A stretch of DNA of 64,000 nucleotides from Streptococcus sp. oral taxon 431. GTDB taxonomy: Bacteria; Bacillota; Bacilli; Lactobacillales; Streptococcaceae. This document shows positions 1 through 8,199 of the stretch, piece by piece. How positions within the stretch are numbered: the stretch's first letter is position 1; the number at the start of each line of letters is the position of its first letter. Location: positions 752,001 to 816,000 of the forward strand of contig NZ_CP014264.1 of the NCBI RefSeq assembly GCF_001553685.1. Direction: 5' to 3'. The notes below the pieces were generated by a model, which made no database searches, had not been told where the DNA came from, and was given only the letters and a program-made list of their open reading frames with translations. Position numbers and translations under genes: made by a program.

Positions 1-1712
1 CTCTTCTTGAATTGACAGTAGCTGGTACCAAGCACGCTATCAACATGGTAGAGTCTGGTGCCAAAGAATTGTCAGAAGAGATCATGTTGGAAGCTCTTCT
101 TAAAGGGCACGAAGCAGTTAAAGAATTGATTGCTTTCCAAGAAGAAATCGTTGCTGCTGTTGGAAAAGAAAAAGCAGAAGTAGAATTGCTTCATGTAGAT
201 GCTGCATTGCAAGCTGAAATCATCGCAGCCTATAACAGTGACCTTCAAAAAGCTGTTCAAGTTGAAGAAAAATTGGCGCGTGAAGCTGCAACTCAAGCAG
301 TTAAGGACCAAGTGACTGCTGTGTATGAAGAAAAATATGCAGACCACGAAGAATTTGACCGTATCATGCGTGATGTAGCTGAAATCTTGGAACAAATGGA
401 ACACGCAGAAGTGCGCCGTTTGATCACAGAAGACAAGGTGCGTCCTGATGGTCGTAAGGTCGATGAAATCCGTCCTTTGGATGCGGTTGTTGATTTCCTT
501 CCTCGCGTACACGGTTCTGGTCTCTTCACTCGTGGACAAACGCAAGCTCTTTCTATCTTGACTTTGGCGCCAATGGGTGAAACTCAAATCATCGATGGTT
601 TGGATCCAGAGTACAAGAAACGCTTTATGCACCACTATAACTTCCCACAATACTCTGTAGGGGAAACTGGTCGTTACGGTGCACCTGGTCGTCGTGAAAT
701 TGGTCACGGTGCTCTCGGTGAGCGTGCCCTTGCTCAAGTATTGCCAAGCTTGGAAGAATTCCCATATGCGATTCGTCTAGTAGCAGAAGTATTGGAATCA
801 AACGGTTCTTCTTCTCAAGCCTCTATTTGTGCGGGAACACTTGCTCTTATGGCTGGTGGTGTGCCAATCAAGGCGCCAGTAGCTGGTATTGCTATGGGTC
901 TTATCTCAGATGGAAACAACTATACAGTATTGACAGATATCCAAGGTTTGGAAGACCACTTTGGAGACATGGACTTCAAGGTTGCAGGTACTCGTGATGG
1001 GATTACAGCCCTTCAAATGGATATCAAGATCCAAGGGATTACTGCAGAAATCTTGACAGAAGCTCTTGCTCAAGCCAAGAAAGCTCGTTTTGAAATCCTT
1101 GACGTCATCGAAGCAACCATTCCAGAAGTTCGTCCAGAATTGGCTCCAACTGCTCCGAAAATTGATACCATCAAGATCGATGTGGACAAGATTAAGATTG
1201 TCATCGGTAAAGGTGGAGAAACCATCGATAAGATTATCGCTGAAACAGGCGTTAAGATTGATATCGACGAAGAAGGTAACGTGTCTATCTACTCTAGCGA
1301 CCAAGCTGCCATTAACCGTGCCAAAGAGATCATTGCTGGATTGGTTCGTGAAGCTAAAGTGGACGAAGTCTACCATGCCAAAGTTGTTCGTATCGAGAAA
1401 TTTGGTGCCTTTGTCAACCTCTTTGATAAGACAGATGCCCTCGTACACATCTCTGAAATGGCTTGGACTCGTACTAACAATGTAGAAGATTTAGTTCAAA
1501 TTGGTGATTTTGTAGATGTGAAGGTTATTAAGATCGATGAAAAAGGTCGTGTAGATGCTTCTATGAAGGCACTCTTGCCACGTCCGCCAAAACCTGAACG
1601 TTCAGAAGAAAAAGGGGACAAAGGTCCTCGTCATGGAGATCGTCCTCGTCACCACCACAAGGACCACAAACCTAAGAAAGAAACTACAGAAACACCAAAA
1701 GACTCAGAATAA
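1..1712 (+). CDS. pnp: Polynucleotide phosphorylase, 5'-truncated by window edge
   Basis: This is a 3'-5' phosphorolytic exoribonuclease that degrades mRNA in the cytoplasm. The reading frame is already open at base 3, so the N-terminal RNase PH domain lies outside the window. What remains is the all-alpha linker, the second RNase PH core ([12 protein letters not shown], then [11 protein letters not shown] and the [16 protein letters not shown] stretch), a KH domain with its GxxG loop ([12 protein letters not shown]) and an S1 RNA-binding domain ([16 protein letters not shown]). The tail is rich in Lys, Arg and His ([14 protein letters not shown]), as is common in streptococcal PNPase. cysE follows after 15 bases without a terminator, so the two are probably cotranscribed. 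The identification is secure; only the start is missing. Confidence 0.97.
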   Translation, partial: LLELTVAGTKHAINMVESGAKELSEEIMLEALLKGHEAVKELIAFQEEIVAAVGKEKAEVELLHVDAALQAEIIAAYNSDLQKAVQVEEKLAREAATQAVKDQVTAVYEEKYADHEEFDRIMRDVAEILEQMEHAEVRRLITEDKVRPDGRKVDEIRPLDAVVDFLPRVHGSGLFTRGQTQALSILTLAPMGETQIIDGLDPEYKKRFMHHYNFPQYSVGETGRYGAPGRREIGHGALGERALAQVLPSLEEFPYAIRLVAEVLESNGSSSQASICAGTLALMAGGVPIKAPVAGIAMGLISDGNNYTVLTDIQGLEDHFGDMDFKVAGTRDGITALQMDIKIQGITAEILTEALAQAKKARFEILDVIEATIPEVRPELAPTAPKIDTIKIDVDKIKIVIGKGGETIDKIIAETGVKIDIDEEGNVSIYSSDQAAINRAKEIIAGLVREAKVDEVYHAKVVRIEKFGAFVNLFDKTDALVHISEMAWTRTNNVEDLVQIGDFVDVKVIKIDEKGRVDASMKALLPRPPKPERSEEKGDKGPRHGDRPRHHHKDHKPKKETTETPKDSE

Positions 1713-1727
1713 GAAAAGGAGAAATGT

Positions 1728-2345
1728 ATGGGATGGTGGCGTGAAACCATTGATATCGTAAAAGAAAATGATCCAGCGGCTCGCACCACTTTAGAGGTTT
1801 TATTGACCTATCCTGGTGTCAAAGCCTTGGCTGCTCACCGTCTCTCTCATTTTCTCTGGAAACATGGCTTTAAGCTTTTAGCTCGTATGCACAGCCAGTT
1901 TTGGCGTTTTTGGACGCAGATAGAGATTCACCCTGGAGCTCAGATTGAATCAGGTGTCTTTATCGACCATGGTTCAGGTCTTGTAATTGGGGAGACGGCT
2001 ATCGTTGAAAAAGGGGTTCTTCTCTACCACGGGGTAACTCTTGGCGGGACAGGGAAGGATGTTGGCAAACGCCATCCGACCGTTCGTAAAGGAGCTCTCA
2101 TCTCTGCTCATGCTCAAGTCATTGGACCTGTAGAAATCGGTGAAAATGCCAAAGTCGGTGCTGCAGCGGTTGTCGTAGCAGATGTTCCTAGTGATGTGAC
2201 GGTTGTCGGAATTCCAGCCAAGATTGTCCGAGTGCATGGACAAAAGGATGAACCAACCATTCACGAAGTTGAAGTAAAACGGGAATACTACGTCAATAAA
2301 CTTGAGCAGGCGAGAGATGCCAGTCATAGATCGTCAGGTTTATAG
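1728..2345 (+). CDS. cysE: Serine O-acetyltransferase
   Basis: It transfers acetyl from acetyl-CoA to L-serine to give O-acetylserine, the precursor of cysteine. The 205-aa protein has the short N-terminal helical region typical of Gram-positive CysE, then a left-handed beta-helix built from hexapeptide repeats. That part contains the conserved segments HPGAQI, FIDHGSGLVIGETA and GVTLGGTGKD, with the catalytic Asp/His pair in the FIDHG block. An AAGGAG ribosome site lies 8 bases upstream of the chosen ATG. A second ATG four bases earlier is out of frame. It sits between pnp and an acetyltransferase; cysS (Cys-tRNA synthetase) lies two genes further on, so cysteine synthesis and use are grouped here. 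Confidence 0.95.
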   Translation: MGWWRETIDIVKENDPAARTTLEVLLTYPGVKALAAHRLSHFLWKHGFKLLARMHSQFWRFWTQIEIHPGAQIESGVFIDHGSGLVIGETAIVEKGVLLYHGVTLGGTGKDVGKRHPTVRKGALISAHAQVIGPVEIGENAKVGAAAVVVADVPSDVTVVGIPAKIVRVHGQKDEPTIHEVEVKREYYVNKLEQARDASHRSSGL

Positions 2346-2356
2346 AGGATACCTAT

Positions 2357-3223
2357 ATGATTCAAGCAAGAAACAAGTTAAGCCAAGAGGGGCTATCTGA
2401 GGCGAAAAAACTAATTAACTGTTGCCAAGCCTATGACGGAACTTTTCGGGAGCCTTATCTCTCCAATATGCTCAATTTTGACCCCAACATGCCCGCCTTT
2501 TTTCTTTATTACGAAAAAGGTGAACTTGTTGGCCTATTAACCGTCTACGCAGATGACCAAGATGTGGAAGTAGCGATACTGGTCCACCCCAATCATCGCC
2601 GTCAAGGAATTGCGCGTGCTTTGTTTACGAGTTTTGAGAAAGAAACGGCTGCTTTTTCTATTCGTTCAGTTACTTTTCAGACAGAACGTATTTTTCTAGA
2701 CCGTCATCCTGATTTTGTCAGCAACTGGGGACTAATTGAGGATGAAGAGACAGAAACCTGGTTAGGACGTGATCGAACTGCTTATGCATTAGATTCCCGT
2801 TCGGATGTCGATGTGCTCTTGGAAGAACCTTCTTATCTTGAAGCCATTGCCCAGCTCCACCACCAAACCTTTTCAGATGAAGTGGAAGCACCGGAAGTGA
2901 GCCACAGATATATTTCGGAGGCCTTGAAGGATCCTGATAGTCTGCTTTACATATTACTCAAAGAAGGTCAAGTGATTGGCGTTTGTACGGTCGATGTGTC
3001 TGGAAAATGCAATTACCTTTATGGACTTGCGATTGCTGAAGTCAATCGTGGAAAAGGCTATGGAAGCTATTTGGCCAAATCCCTCGTCAACCAACTGATT
3101 GAGCAAAATGATAAGGAGTTTCAGATTGCCGTGGAAGATAGCAATGTAGGTGCCAAACGTTTGTATGAAAAGATTGGCTTTGTTAAACAGACCCAGGTGG
3201 TTTATCTGAATGCGAAAGAGTAA
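2357..3223 (+). CDS. Tandem GNAT-family N-acetyltransferase
   Basis: The 288-aa protein carries two GNAT folds. The first has a weakly conserved acetyl-CoA loop around residues 75-90 (ILVHPNHRRQGIARALF). The second has the classical pattern near residues 225-245 (GLAIAEVNRGKGYGSYLAKS) and ends with the usual helix-strand NVGAKRLYEKIGF. Double-GNAT proteins often keep one active and one degenerate half; the C-terminal half looks like the active one. The substrate cannot be told from sequence. It begins 11 bases after cysE and ends 3 bases before the phosphorylase gene, so it belongs to the pnp-cysE transcript. Family assignment is firm, function unknown. Confidence 0.88.
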   Translation: MIQARNKLSQEGLSEAKKLINCCQAYDGTFREPYLSNMLNFDPNMPAFFLYYEKGELVGLLTVYADDQDVEVAILVHPNHRRQGIARALFTSFEKETAAFSIRSVTFQTERIFLDRHPDFVSNWGLIEDEETETWLGRDRTAYALDSRSDVDVLLEEPSYLEAIAQLHHQTFSDEVEAPEVSHRYISEALKDPDSLLYILLKEGQVIGVCTVDVSGKCNYLYGLAIAEVNRGKGYGSYLAKSLVNQLIEQNDKEFQIAVEDSNVGAKRLYEKIGFVKQTQVVYLNAKE

Positions 3224-3226
3224 TAA

Positions 3227-3988
3227 ATGCTATTAGAAGAATTTGAAAATGTACCTGCTGTTATCGAGCCAACTGATCGAAGCCTTCTTAGTGGTGGAGA
3301 AATCTGTGATACCATTATCTTGTCTTTTAATGGAGAAATCCTTGAACGAGTAAAGCAGATAGATGGTATCTACGAAGGTGGCTATCTTACCAATCTAAAT
3401 GGCAAACTGCCATGGTATATCTATGAAAAAGATGGGAGTAAGGTAGCAGTTGCTATGGCTACGATTGGTGCTCCAATGGTTGTTGGACTCTTAGAAGAAC
3501 TCAAAGCAAGAGGATTTAAGAACTTTATTGTTTTGGGATCTTGCGGAGTTCTGGACCAGACTATTCAAGCAGATAAGATTATCCTACCAAGCTCGGCTTT
3601 ACGTGATGAAGGTACTAGTTATCACTATGCTCCAGCAAGTGATGAAATAGCTTATGAGCGATCTCTACTCTTAACTATGGAAAAAGCCTTGGATAAAGCT
3701 GGTATTGAGCATATTCGAACAAAGTCTTGGACCACAGATGCCTTCTATCGTGAGACAGCTGCTAAAGTCAAACGAAGACTAGCAGCAGGAGCTAGAGTTG
3801 TAGATATGGAAGCTTCAGCTATCATGGCCTGGGCCCAATATCGCCAAGCCAATGTCTATCAATTTTTCTACACAGCTGACTATGTCGACCATCACAATCA
3901 TGAATGGGATGCTAGACGCGAGGATAGAAAAGCGGATGCTATGACTTTCTTTGAGATTGCCCTAGTCATTGCTCAAGAGTTAGTTTAG
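3227..3988 (+). CDS. Nucleoside phosphorylase (uridine/purine phosphorylase family)
   Basis: A 253-aa member of the PNP/UDP phosphorylase superfamily, which cleaves nucleosides with phosphate to free base and ribose-1-phosphate. The typical blocks are visible: the GSCGVLD phosphate/ribose loop near residue 104, a base-site segment ALRDEGTSYHY near residue 125, and VVDMEASAIMAWA near residue 190, whose Met-Glu pair binds the ribose hydroxyls. The chain resembles uridine phosphorylase-like proteins, but base specificity is not decidable here. Only three bases separate it from the GNAT gene, so it is the last gene of the pnp-cysE group; a hairpin follows at 4023-4073. Confidence 0.85.
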   Translation: MLLEEFENVPAVIEPTDRSLLSGGEICDTIILSFNGEILERVKQIDGIYEGGYLTNLNGKLPWYIYEKDGSKVAVAMATIGAPMVVGLLEELKARGFKNFIVLGSCGVLDQTIQADKIILPSSALRDEGTSYHYAPASDEIAYERSLLLTMEKALDKAGIEHIRTKSWTTDAFYRETAAKVKRRLAAGARVVDMEASAIMAWAQYRQANVYQFFYTADYVDHHNHEWDARREDRKADAMTFFEIALVIAQELV

Positions 3989-4022
3989 ACTAGTCTTTAC
4001 GATAAATTCGAAACAAGAAAGG

Positions 4023-4085
4023 AAGGGAGCCTAACGGAAAACATAGAAATAAAACTTCCGTAGTGACTCCCTTCATCTTTTTACT
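4023..4085 (+). terminator. Probable terminator after phosphorylase gene
   Basis: An outer stem AAGGGAG (4023-4029) pairs with CTCCCTT (4067-4073). Inside it CGGAA (4035-4039) pairs with TTCCG (4056-4060). A T-rich run follows. The loop is large, so termination may be partial. Confidence 0.5.
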
Positions 4086-4216
4086 TCATTCTTCTTTTAT
4101 GTTTAGAAAGGAGCAAGGAAATCCGATTTGTGACAGGCAATCGGACTAAAATTTCGTTGAACAGTTAGTTATGAAAATATCTGTTTATGAATTTTAGCTT
4201 TCCTGACTATTATTTT

Positions 4217-5560
4217 ATGATTAAAATCTATGACACCATGTCTCGTGATTTACGAGAATTTGTCCCGATTACAAAGGGAGAGGTTCTCATGTATGTCTGT
4301 GGGCCAACGGTATATAATTATATCCACGTGGGGAATGCCCGCTCGACAGTAGCCTTCGATACCATTCGTCGCTACTTTGAGTACCGTGGTTATGAGGTTG
4401 CCTACATTTCCAACTTTACCGATGTAGATGACAAGATTATCAACCGAGCCAAGGAAGAAGGCATCACACCTCAAGAAGTAGCGGACAAGTACATTGCTGC
4501 CTTTCGTGAGGACGTGACGGCTTTAGGCGTGAAGCCTGCAACTCGTCATCCTCGTGTAGTCGAGTTTATGGATGATATTATTCGTTTTGTTGTTGATTTG
4601 ATTGAAAAGGGCTATGCTTATGAGAGTCAAGGAGATGTCTATTTCCGTGTGGGAAAATCTCATAACTATGCTAAGTTAGCTAATAAAACACTAGAAGACT
4701 TGGAACTAGGTGCTTCAGGCCGTACCGATGAAGAAACGGCTCGCAAGGAAAACCCTGTAGACTTTGCTCTTTGGAAAGCTGCTAAACCAGGTGAGATTTC
4801 TTGGAACAGTCCTTGGGGACCTGGACGTCCAGGCTGGCATATCGAATGTTCGGTCATGTCAACGGAGATTTTGGGTGATACCATCGATATTCACGGTGGT
4901 GGAGCTGACCTTGAGTTTCCTCACCATACCAACGAAATTGCCCAGTCTGAAGCTAAAACAGGCAAGACCTTTGCCAACTACTGGATGCACAATGGTTTTG
5001 TCAATATTGACAATGTCAAGATGTCTAAGTCTTTGGGAAACTTCATTACGGTACACGATGCTCTCAAAACTATCGACGGTCAAGTATTGAGATTCTTCTT
5101 TGCGACTCAGCACTACCGTAAGCCTATCAATTTTACGGAAAAAGCAGTGCGTGATGCGGAGACAAATCTCAAGTATTTGAAGAACACCTATGAACAACCA
5201 TTTACTGGAACAGTAGATGCTCAGGAGTTACAGGCATTTAAAGATAAGTTTGTAGCGGCCATGGATGAGGATTTCAACTCTGCCAATGGTATCACAGTTG
5301 TCTTTGAAATGGCCAAATGGATCAACTCAGGCAACTATGATGCAACCGTTAAGGAAGCTCTTGCGGCCATGTTAGAAGTCTTTGGAGTAGTCTTTGTCGA
5401 AGAAGTTTTGGATGAAGAGATTGAAGCCTTGATCCAAAAACGCCAAGAAGCGCGTGCTAATAAAGACTTTGCGACAGCTGACCAAATCCGTGACCAACTA
5501 GCTGCACAAGGGATTAAGCTACTTGACACCAAGGATGGAGTGAGGTGGACACGTGATTGA
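4217..5560 (+). CDS. cysS: Cysteinyl-tRNA synthetase
   Basis: A class I synthetase that charges tRNA-Cys. The 447-aa chain from the second in-frame ATG ([12 protein letters not shown]) matches the usual streptococcal length; the upstream ATG at 4187 would add ten residues unlike the family. The HIGH equivalent is in [13 protein letters not shown], zinc ligands lie in YVCGPT, WHIECS and the HHTNE block, and KMSKS ([10 protein letters not shown]) is intact near residue 270. No Shine-Dalgarno sequence is visible just before the start, and the 5' region holds two inverted repeats (4122-4145 and 4146-4197). The 3' end overlaps mrnC by eight bases, indicating translational coupling. Confidence 0.95.
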   Translation: MIKIYDTMSRDLREFVPITKGEVLMYVCGPTVYNYIHVGNARSTVAFDTIRRYFEYRGYEVAYISNFTDVDDKIINRAKEEGITPQEVADKYIAAFREDVTALGVKPATRHPRVVEFMDDIIRFVVDLIEKGYAYESQGDVYFRVGKSHNYAKLANKTLEDLELGASGRTDEETARKENPVDFALWKAAKPGEISWNSPWGPGRPGWHIECSVMSTEILGDTIDIHGGGADLEFPHHTNEIAQSEAKTGKTFANYWMHNGFVNIDNVKMSKSLGNFITVHDALKTIDGQVLRFFFATQHYRKPINFTEKAVRDAETNLKYLKNTYEQPFTGTVDAQELQAFKDKFVAAMDEDFNSANGITVVFEMAKWINSGNYDATVKEALAAMLEVFGVVFVEEVLDEEIEALIQKRQEARANKDFATADQIRDQLAAQGIKLLDTKDGVRWTRD

Positions 5561-5939
5561 TGTCAATCTCATTAACGGGATTGCGCTAGCCTTTGAAGGG
5601 GATGCGGTGTATTCCATGTATATTCGTCGCCATCTCATTCTCAAAGGCATGACCAAGCCCAATAAACTTCACCAAGAGGCAACCAAGTATGTGTCGGCCA
5701 AGGCTCAGGCATATTTGATTTCCCTCATGCTGGAAGAAGAAATCCTAACGGAAAAAGAAGAAGAAATCTATAAACGGGGGCGCAACACAAACAGCCATAC
5801 TAAGGCTAAGAATGCGGATGTGGTAACCTACCGTATGTCCACGGGTTTTGAAGCGGTCATGGGCTATCTTCATATGACTGAAAATGTGGAGCGCCTCGAA
5901 ACCTTGATTTCTTGGTGCATCCAAAAAGTGGAGGGCTAG
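5553..5939 (+). CDS. mrnC: Mini-ribonuclease 3
   Basis: Mini-RNase III trims 23S rRNA precursor ends; it has the RNase III catalytic fold without the double-stranded RNA-binding domain. The 128-aa length is right for the family. The catalytic signature appears as [15 protein letters not shown] near the N terminus, with a second acidic cluster near residues 84-100 (RGRNTN through [14 protein letters not shown]). Translation starts at a GTG inside the end of cysS, with GGAGTGAGGTGG just upstream. The cysS-mrnC pairing is standard in Firmicutes. The next gene begins two bases after its stop codon. Confidence 0.93.
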   Translation: MIDVNLINGIALAFEGDAVYSMYIRRHLILKGMTKPNKLHQEATKYVSAKAQAYLISLMLEEEILTEKEEEIYKRGRNTNSHTKAKNADVVTYRMSTGFEAVMGYLHMTENVERLETLISWCIQKVEG

Positions 5940-5941
5940 AA

Positions 5942-6811
5942 ATGATTGCAAAAGAACTACTGGATTGGTTTCCTGATGGTAAAATCTTAGATCAGCCAGT
6001 TGATAAAGAGGGTTATCTAAGTCTACCTCTGTCAAATTATCAGTGGCTTTTGCTTGAGGAAGCTAGTCTTAGCGAGCGTGAAAAACAACTGGTGGCTCTC
6101 TTAACCAAACAGGAGCAAACCATTTCCCTCAATCCCTGGTATAGTTATCTCATTGAAGGCAAAGGACAGGCACCGCAAAACTTTAAAAAATTGCAGCTTG
6201 TCTATTGTCACCTATCTTATTTTCAACAGGAGAATTTAACGTCTTGGTTAGAGATGATGGGAACCCTCTTTCCAAATTGTCAAACAGTTCTTCAGGTTGG
6301 AGCGCAGGATTACATTTTTGTTCTCCAACAGGATAAGTACACATCCGTTCGCTCAATCCTGACAGATACCTTGGAAGCTGTAGAATATGACTTTGGAGTA
6401 CGTTTATCCATCATGTTAGGTCAGGTCTGGTCTCAAACAGGAAATCAGGCTCTGTCAGATCTCATCAAAGCAGAACGGGATTTGTTCAAAAACTGGTGGC
6501 GACAAGGACATCAAGGATTCCATACTTTTTCTCAACTCTATCTGTGGAGTATGGGTGAAAGAATCGTGGATCTCCGAGTTGTCAAGGAATATCTGCATCA
6601 GATGATTGTGGACCAGGATCAGATTCAGGAAATCATCCTTTCACTGTGGGAAAATAGTGCTGTCCTTACGAAGACAGCTCAGCAACTCTATTTGCACCGC
6701 AATTCTCTCCAATACAAGATTGATAAATGGGAAGAATTGACAGGGCTTCAGTTGAAAGAATTGACTGACTTGACCTTGTGCTATCAGTTGATTTTACCAG
6801 ATATTATTTAA
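5942..6811 (+). CDS. PucR/CdaR-type helix-turn-helix regulator-like protein
   Basis: The 289-aa protein ends in a PucR-type HTH domain. Near residues 235-285, the segment ENSAVLTKTAQQLYLHRNSL followed by QYKIDKWEELTGL is the standard recognition helix of this family. The N-terminal two thirds have no motif I can name; this kind of protein is often annotated leucine-rich or hypothetical in streptococci. The start is the ATG two bases after the mrnC stop; an upstream in-frame ATG at 5912 lies inside mrnC and is less likely. It is the last gene of the cysS-mrnC set and lies directly before msmK, so it could regulate sugar uptake, but that is only inference from position. Confidence 0.75.
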   Translation: MIAKELLDWFPDGKILDQPVDKEGYLSLPLSNYQWLLLEEASLSEREKQLVALLTKQEQTISLNPWYSYLIEGKGQAPQNFKKLQLVYCHLSYFQQENLTSWLEMMGTLFPNCQTVLQVGAQDYIFVLQQDKYTSVRSILTDTLEAVEYDFGVRLSIMLGQVWSQTGNQALSDLIKAERDLFKNWWRQGHQGFHTFSQLYLWSMGERIVDLRVVKEYLHQMIVDQDQIQEIILSLWENSAVLTKTAQQLYLHRNSLQYKIDKWEELTGLQLKELTDLTLCYQLILPDII

Positions 6812-6847
6812 AGTTTTGTGCAAGTTGCACAGAACTTTTTTATTTTT
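6812..6847 (+). terminator. Rho-independent terminator
   Basis: Stem AGTTTTGTGCA (6812-6822) pairs with TGCACAGAACT (6826-6836) around a 3-base loop, with one G-U pair. A long T run follows. It begins at the base after the regulator stop codon. Confidence 0.85.
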
Positions 6848-6867
6848 TTGGTCACCTTGCCATAGAA

Positions 6868-6891
6868 ATGTAAAGCGTTTTCATCTATAAT
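6868..6891 (+). promoter_or_regulatory. cre (CcpA) site over the msmK promoter
   Basis: ATGTAAAGCGTTTTCAT (6868-6884) fits the catabolite-responsive element consensus, and a TATAAT -10 box follows at 6886-6891. The overlap with the promoter core predicts CcpA repression of msmK when glucose is plentiful. No convincing -35 hexamer is seen at normal spacing. Confidence 0.75.
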
Positions 6892-6924
6892 AAAACTATC
6901 AAATGACAAAAGGAGTTCACCGAA

Positions 6925-8055
6925 ATGGTAGAATTAAATCTTAAAAATATTTACAAAAAATATCCAAATAGCGAACACTATTCAGTTGAAGATTTCAACT
7001 TGAACATTAAAGACAAAGAGTTCATCGTTTTCGTAGGACCTTCAGGATGTGGTAAATCAACTACTCTTCGTATGATTGCAGGTCTTGAAGACATCACAGA
7101 AGGTACTGCATCTATCGATGGCGTGGTTGTCAATGACGTAGCTCCAAAAGACCGTGACATCGCCATGGTATTCCAAAACTACGCTCTTTACCCACACATG
7201 ACTGTATACGATAACATGGCTTTTGGTTTGAAATTGCGTAAATACAGCAAAGAAGACATTGACAAACGTGTACAAGAAGCAGCTGAAATTCTTGGTTTGA
7301 AAGAATTCTTGGATCGTAAACCAGCTGACCTTTCAGGTGGTCAACGTCAACGTGTTGCCATGGGTCGTGCAATCGTCCGTGATGCCAAAGTATTCTTGAT
7401 GGACGAACCTTTGTCAAACTTGGATGCTAAACTTCGTGTATCAATGCGTGCTGAAATCGCTAAAATCCACCGTCGTATTGGAGCTACAACTATCTACGTA
7501 ACTCACGACCAAACAGAAGCGATGACACTTGCAGACCGTATCGTTATCATGTCAGCAACTAAAAACCCTGCTGGTACAGGTACTATCGGACGTGTTGAAC
7601 AAATCGGTACTCCTCAAGAAGTTTACAAAAACCCAGTGAACAAATTCGTAGCAGGATTTATCGGAAGCCCAGCTATGAACTTCATCAATGTTAAATTGAA
7701 CGGTGACCGCATTGTTGCTGACGGATTTACTTTGAAAGTTCCAGAAGGTGCTTTGAAAGTTCTTCGTGAAAAAGGCTACGAAGGAAAAGAATTGATCTTC
7801 GGTATCCGTCCAGAAGACGTAAATGCAGAACCTGCTTTCCTTGAAACATTCCCAGAATCAGTTGTGAAAGCAACAATCTCTGTATCAGAATTGCTCGGTT
7901 CAGAATCTCACCTATACTGCCAAGTTGGTAAAGATGAGTTCGTTGCAAAAGTTGACGCTCGTGACTACTTGCAAGCAGGTGCAACAGTTGAACTTGGATT
8001 TGACTTGAACAAAGCACACTTCTTCGACGTAGAAACTGAAAGAACAGTTTACTAA
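6925..8055 (+). CDS. msmK: Multi-sugar ABC transporter ATP-binding protein MsmK
   Basis: A 376-aa MalK/UgpC-type ATPase. In streptococci a single MsmK energises several carbohydrate importers (raffinose, sialic acid, maltodextrin and others) whose operons lack their own ATPase. Walker A is GPSGCGKST (near residue 38), the signature [14 protein letters not shown] is near residue 135, Walker B is [12 protein letters not shown], and the switch His lies in VTHDQTEAM. The C-terminal TOBE/regulatory domain covers about residues 240-376. It is monocistronic here, with its own cre-bearing promoter and terminator and no permease or binding protein beside it, which fits a shared ATPase. Confidence 0.93.
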   Translation: MVELNLKNIYKKYPNSEHYSVEDFNLNIKDKEFIVFVGPSGCGKSTTLRMIAGLEDITEGTASIDGVVVNDVAPKDRDIAMVFQNYALYPHMTVYDNMAFGLKLRKYSKEDIDKRVQEAAEILGLKEFLDRKPADLSGGQRQRVAMGRAIVRDAKVFLMDEPLSNLDAKLRVSMRAEIAKIHRRIGATTIYVTHDQTEAMTLADRIVIMSATKNPAGTGTIGRVEQIGTPQEVYKNPVNKFVAGFIGSPAMNFINVKLNGDRIVADGFTLKVPEGALKVLREKGYEGKELIFGIRPEDVNAEPAFLETFPESVVKATISVSELLGSESHLYCQVGKDEFVAKVDARDYLQAGATVELGFDLNKAHFFDVETERTVY

Positions 8056-8075
8056 GATAGATTTTAATCAATGAG

Positions 8076-8107
8076 CACTACTAGAGTTTTTCTAGTAGTG
8101 TTTTTTT
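8076..8107 (+). terminator. Rho-independent terminator of msmK
   Basis: A perfect 10-bp stem, CACTACTAGA (8076-8085) with TCTAGTAGTG (8091-8100), has a GTTTT loop and is followed by seven T residues. Confidence 0.92.
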
Positions 8108-8199
8108 ATCAAGTTTAGCAAACTCTTACAGAAGAGGCTTTTCTAGTTTTCATATCCTCAAAAAAGTGTTAAAATGGTAGGAAGAATTGGAGAGTATGC

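Noticed and set aside
72..737. Long minus-strand frame opposite pnp
   Set aside because: Low-complexity Phe/Ser/Thr-rich translation typical of an antisense shadow of a highly expressed gene; no start signals.
906..1448. Minus-strand frame of 180 codons inside pnp
   Set aside because: Antisense shadow; no motif, no ribosome site, entirely within a well-supported gene.
4130..4197. Short possible leader peptides before cysS (GTG at 4130; ATG at 4171 with eight codons)
   Set aside because: No ribosome site at a usable distance and no cysteine codons that would suggest attenuation.
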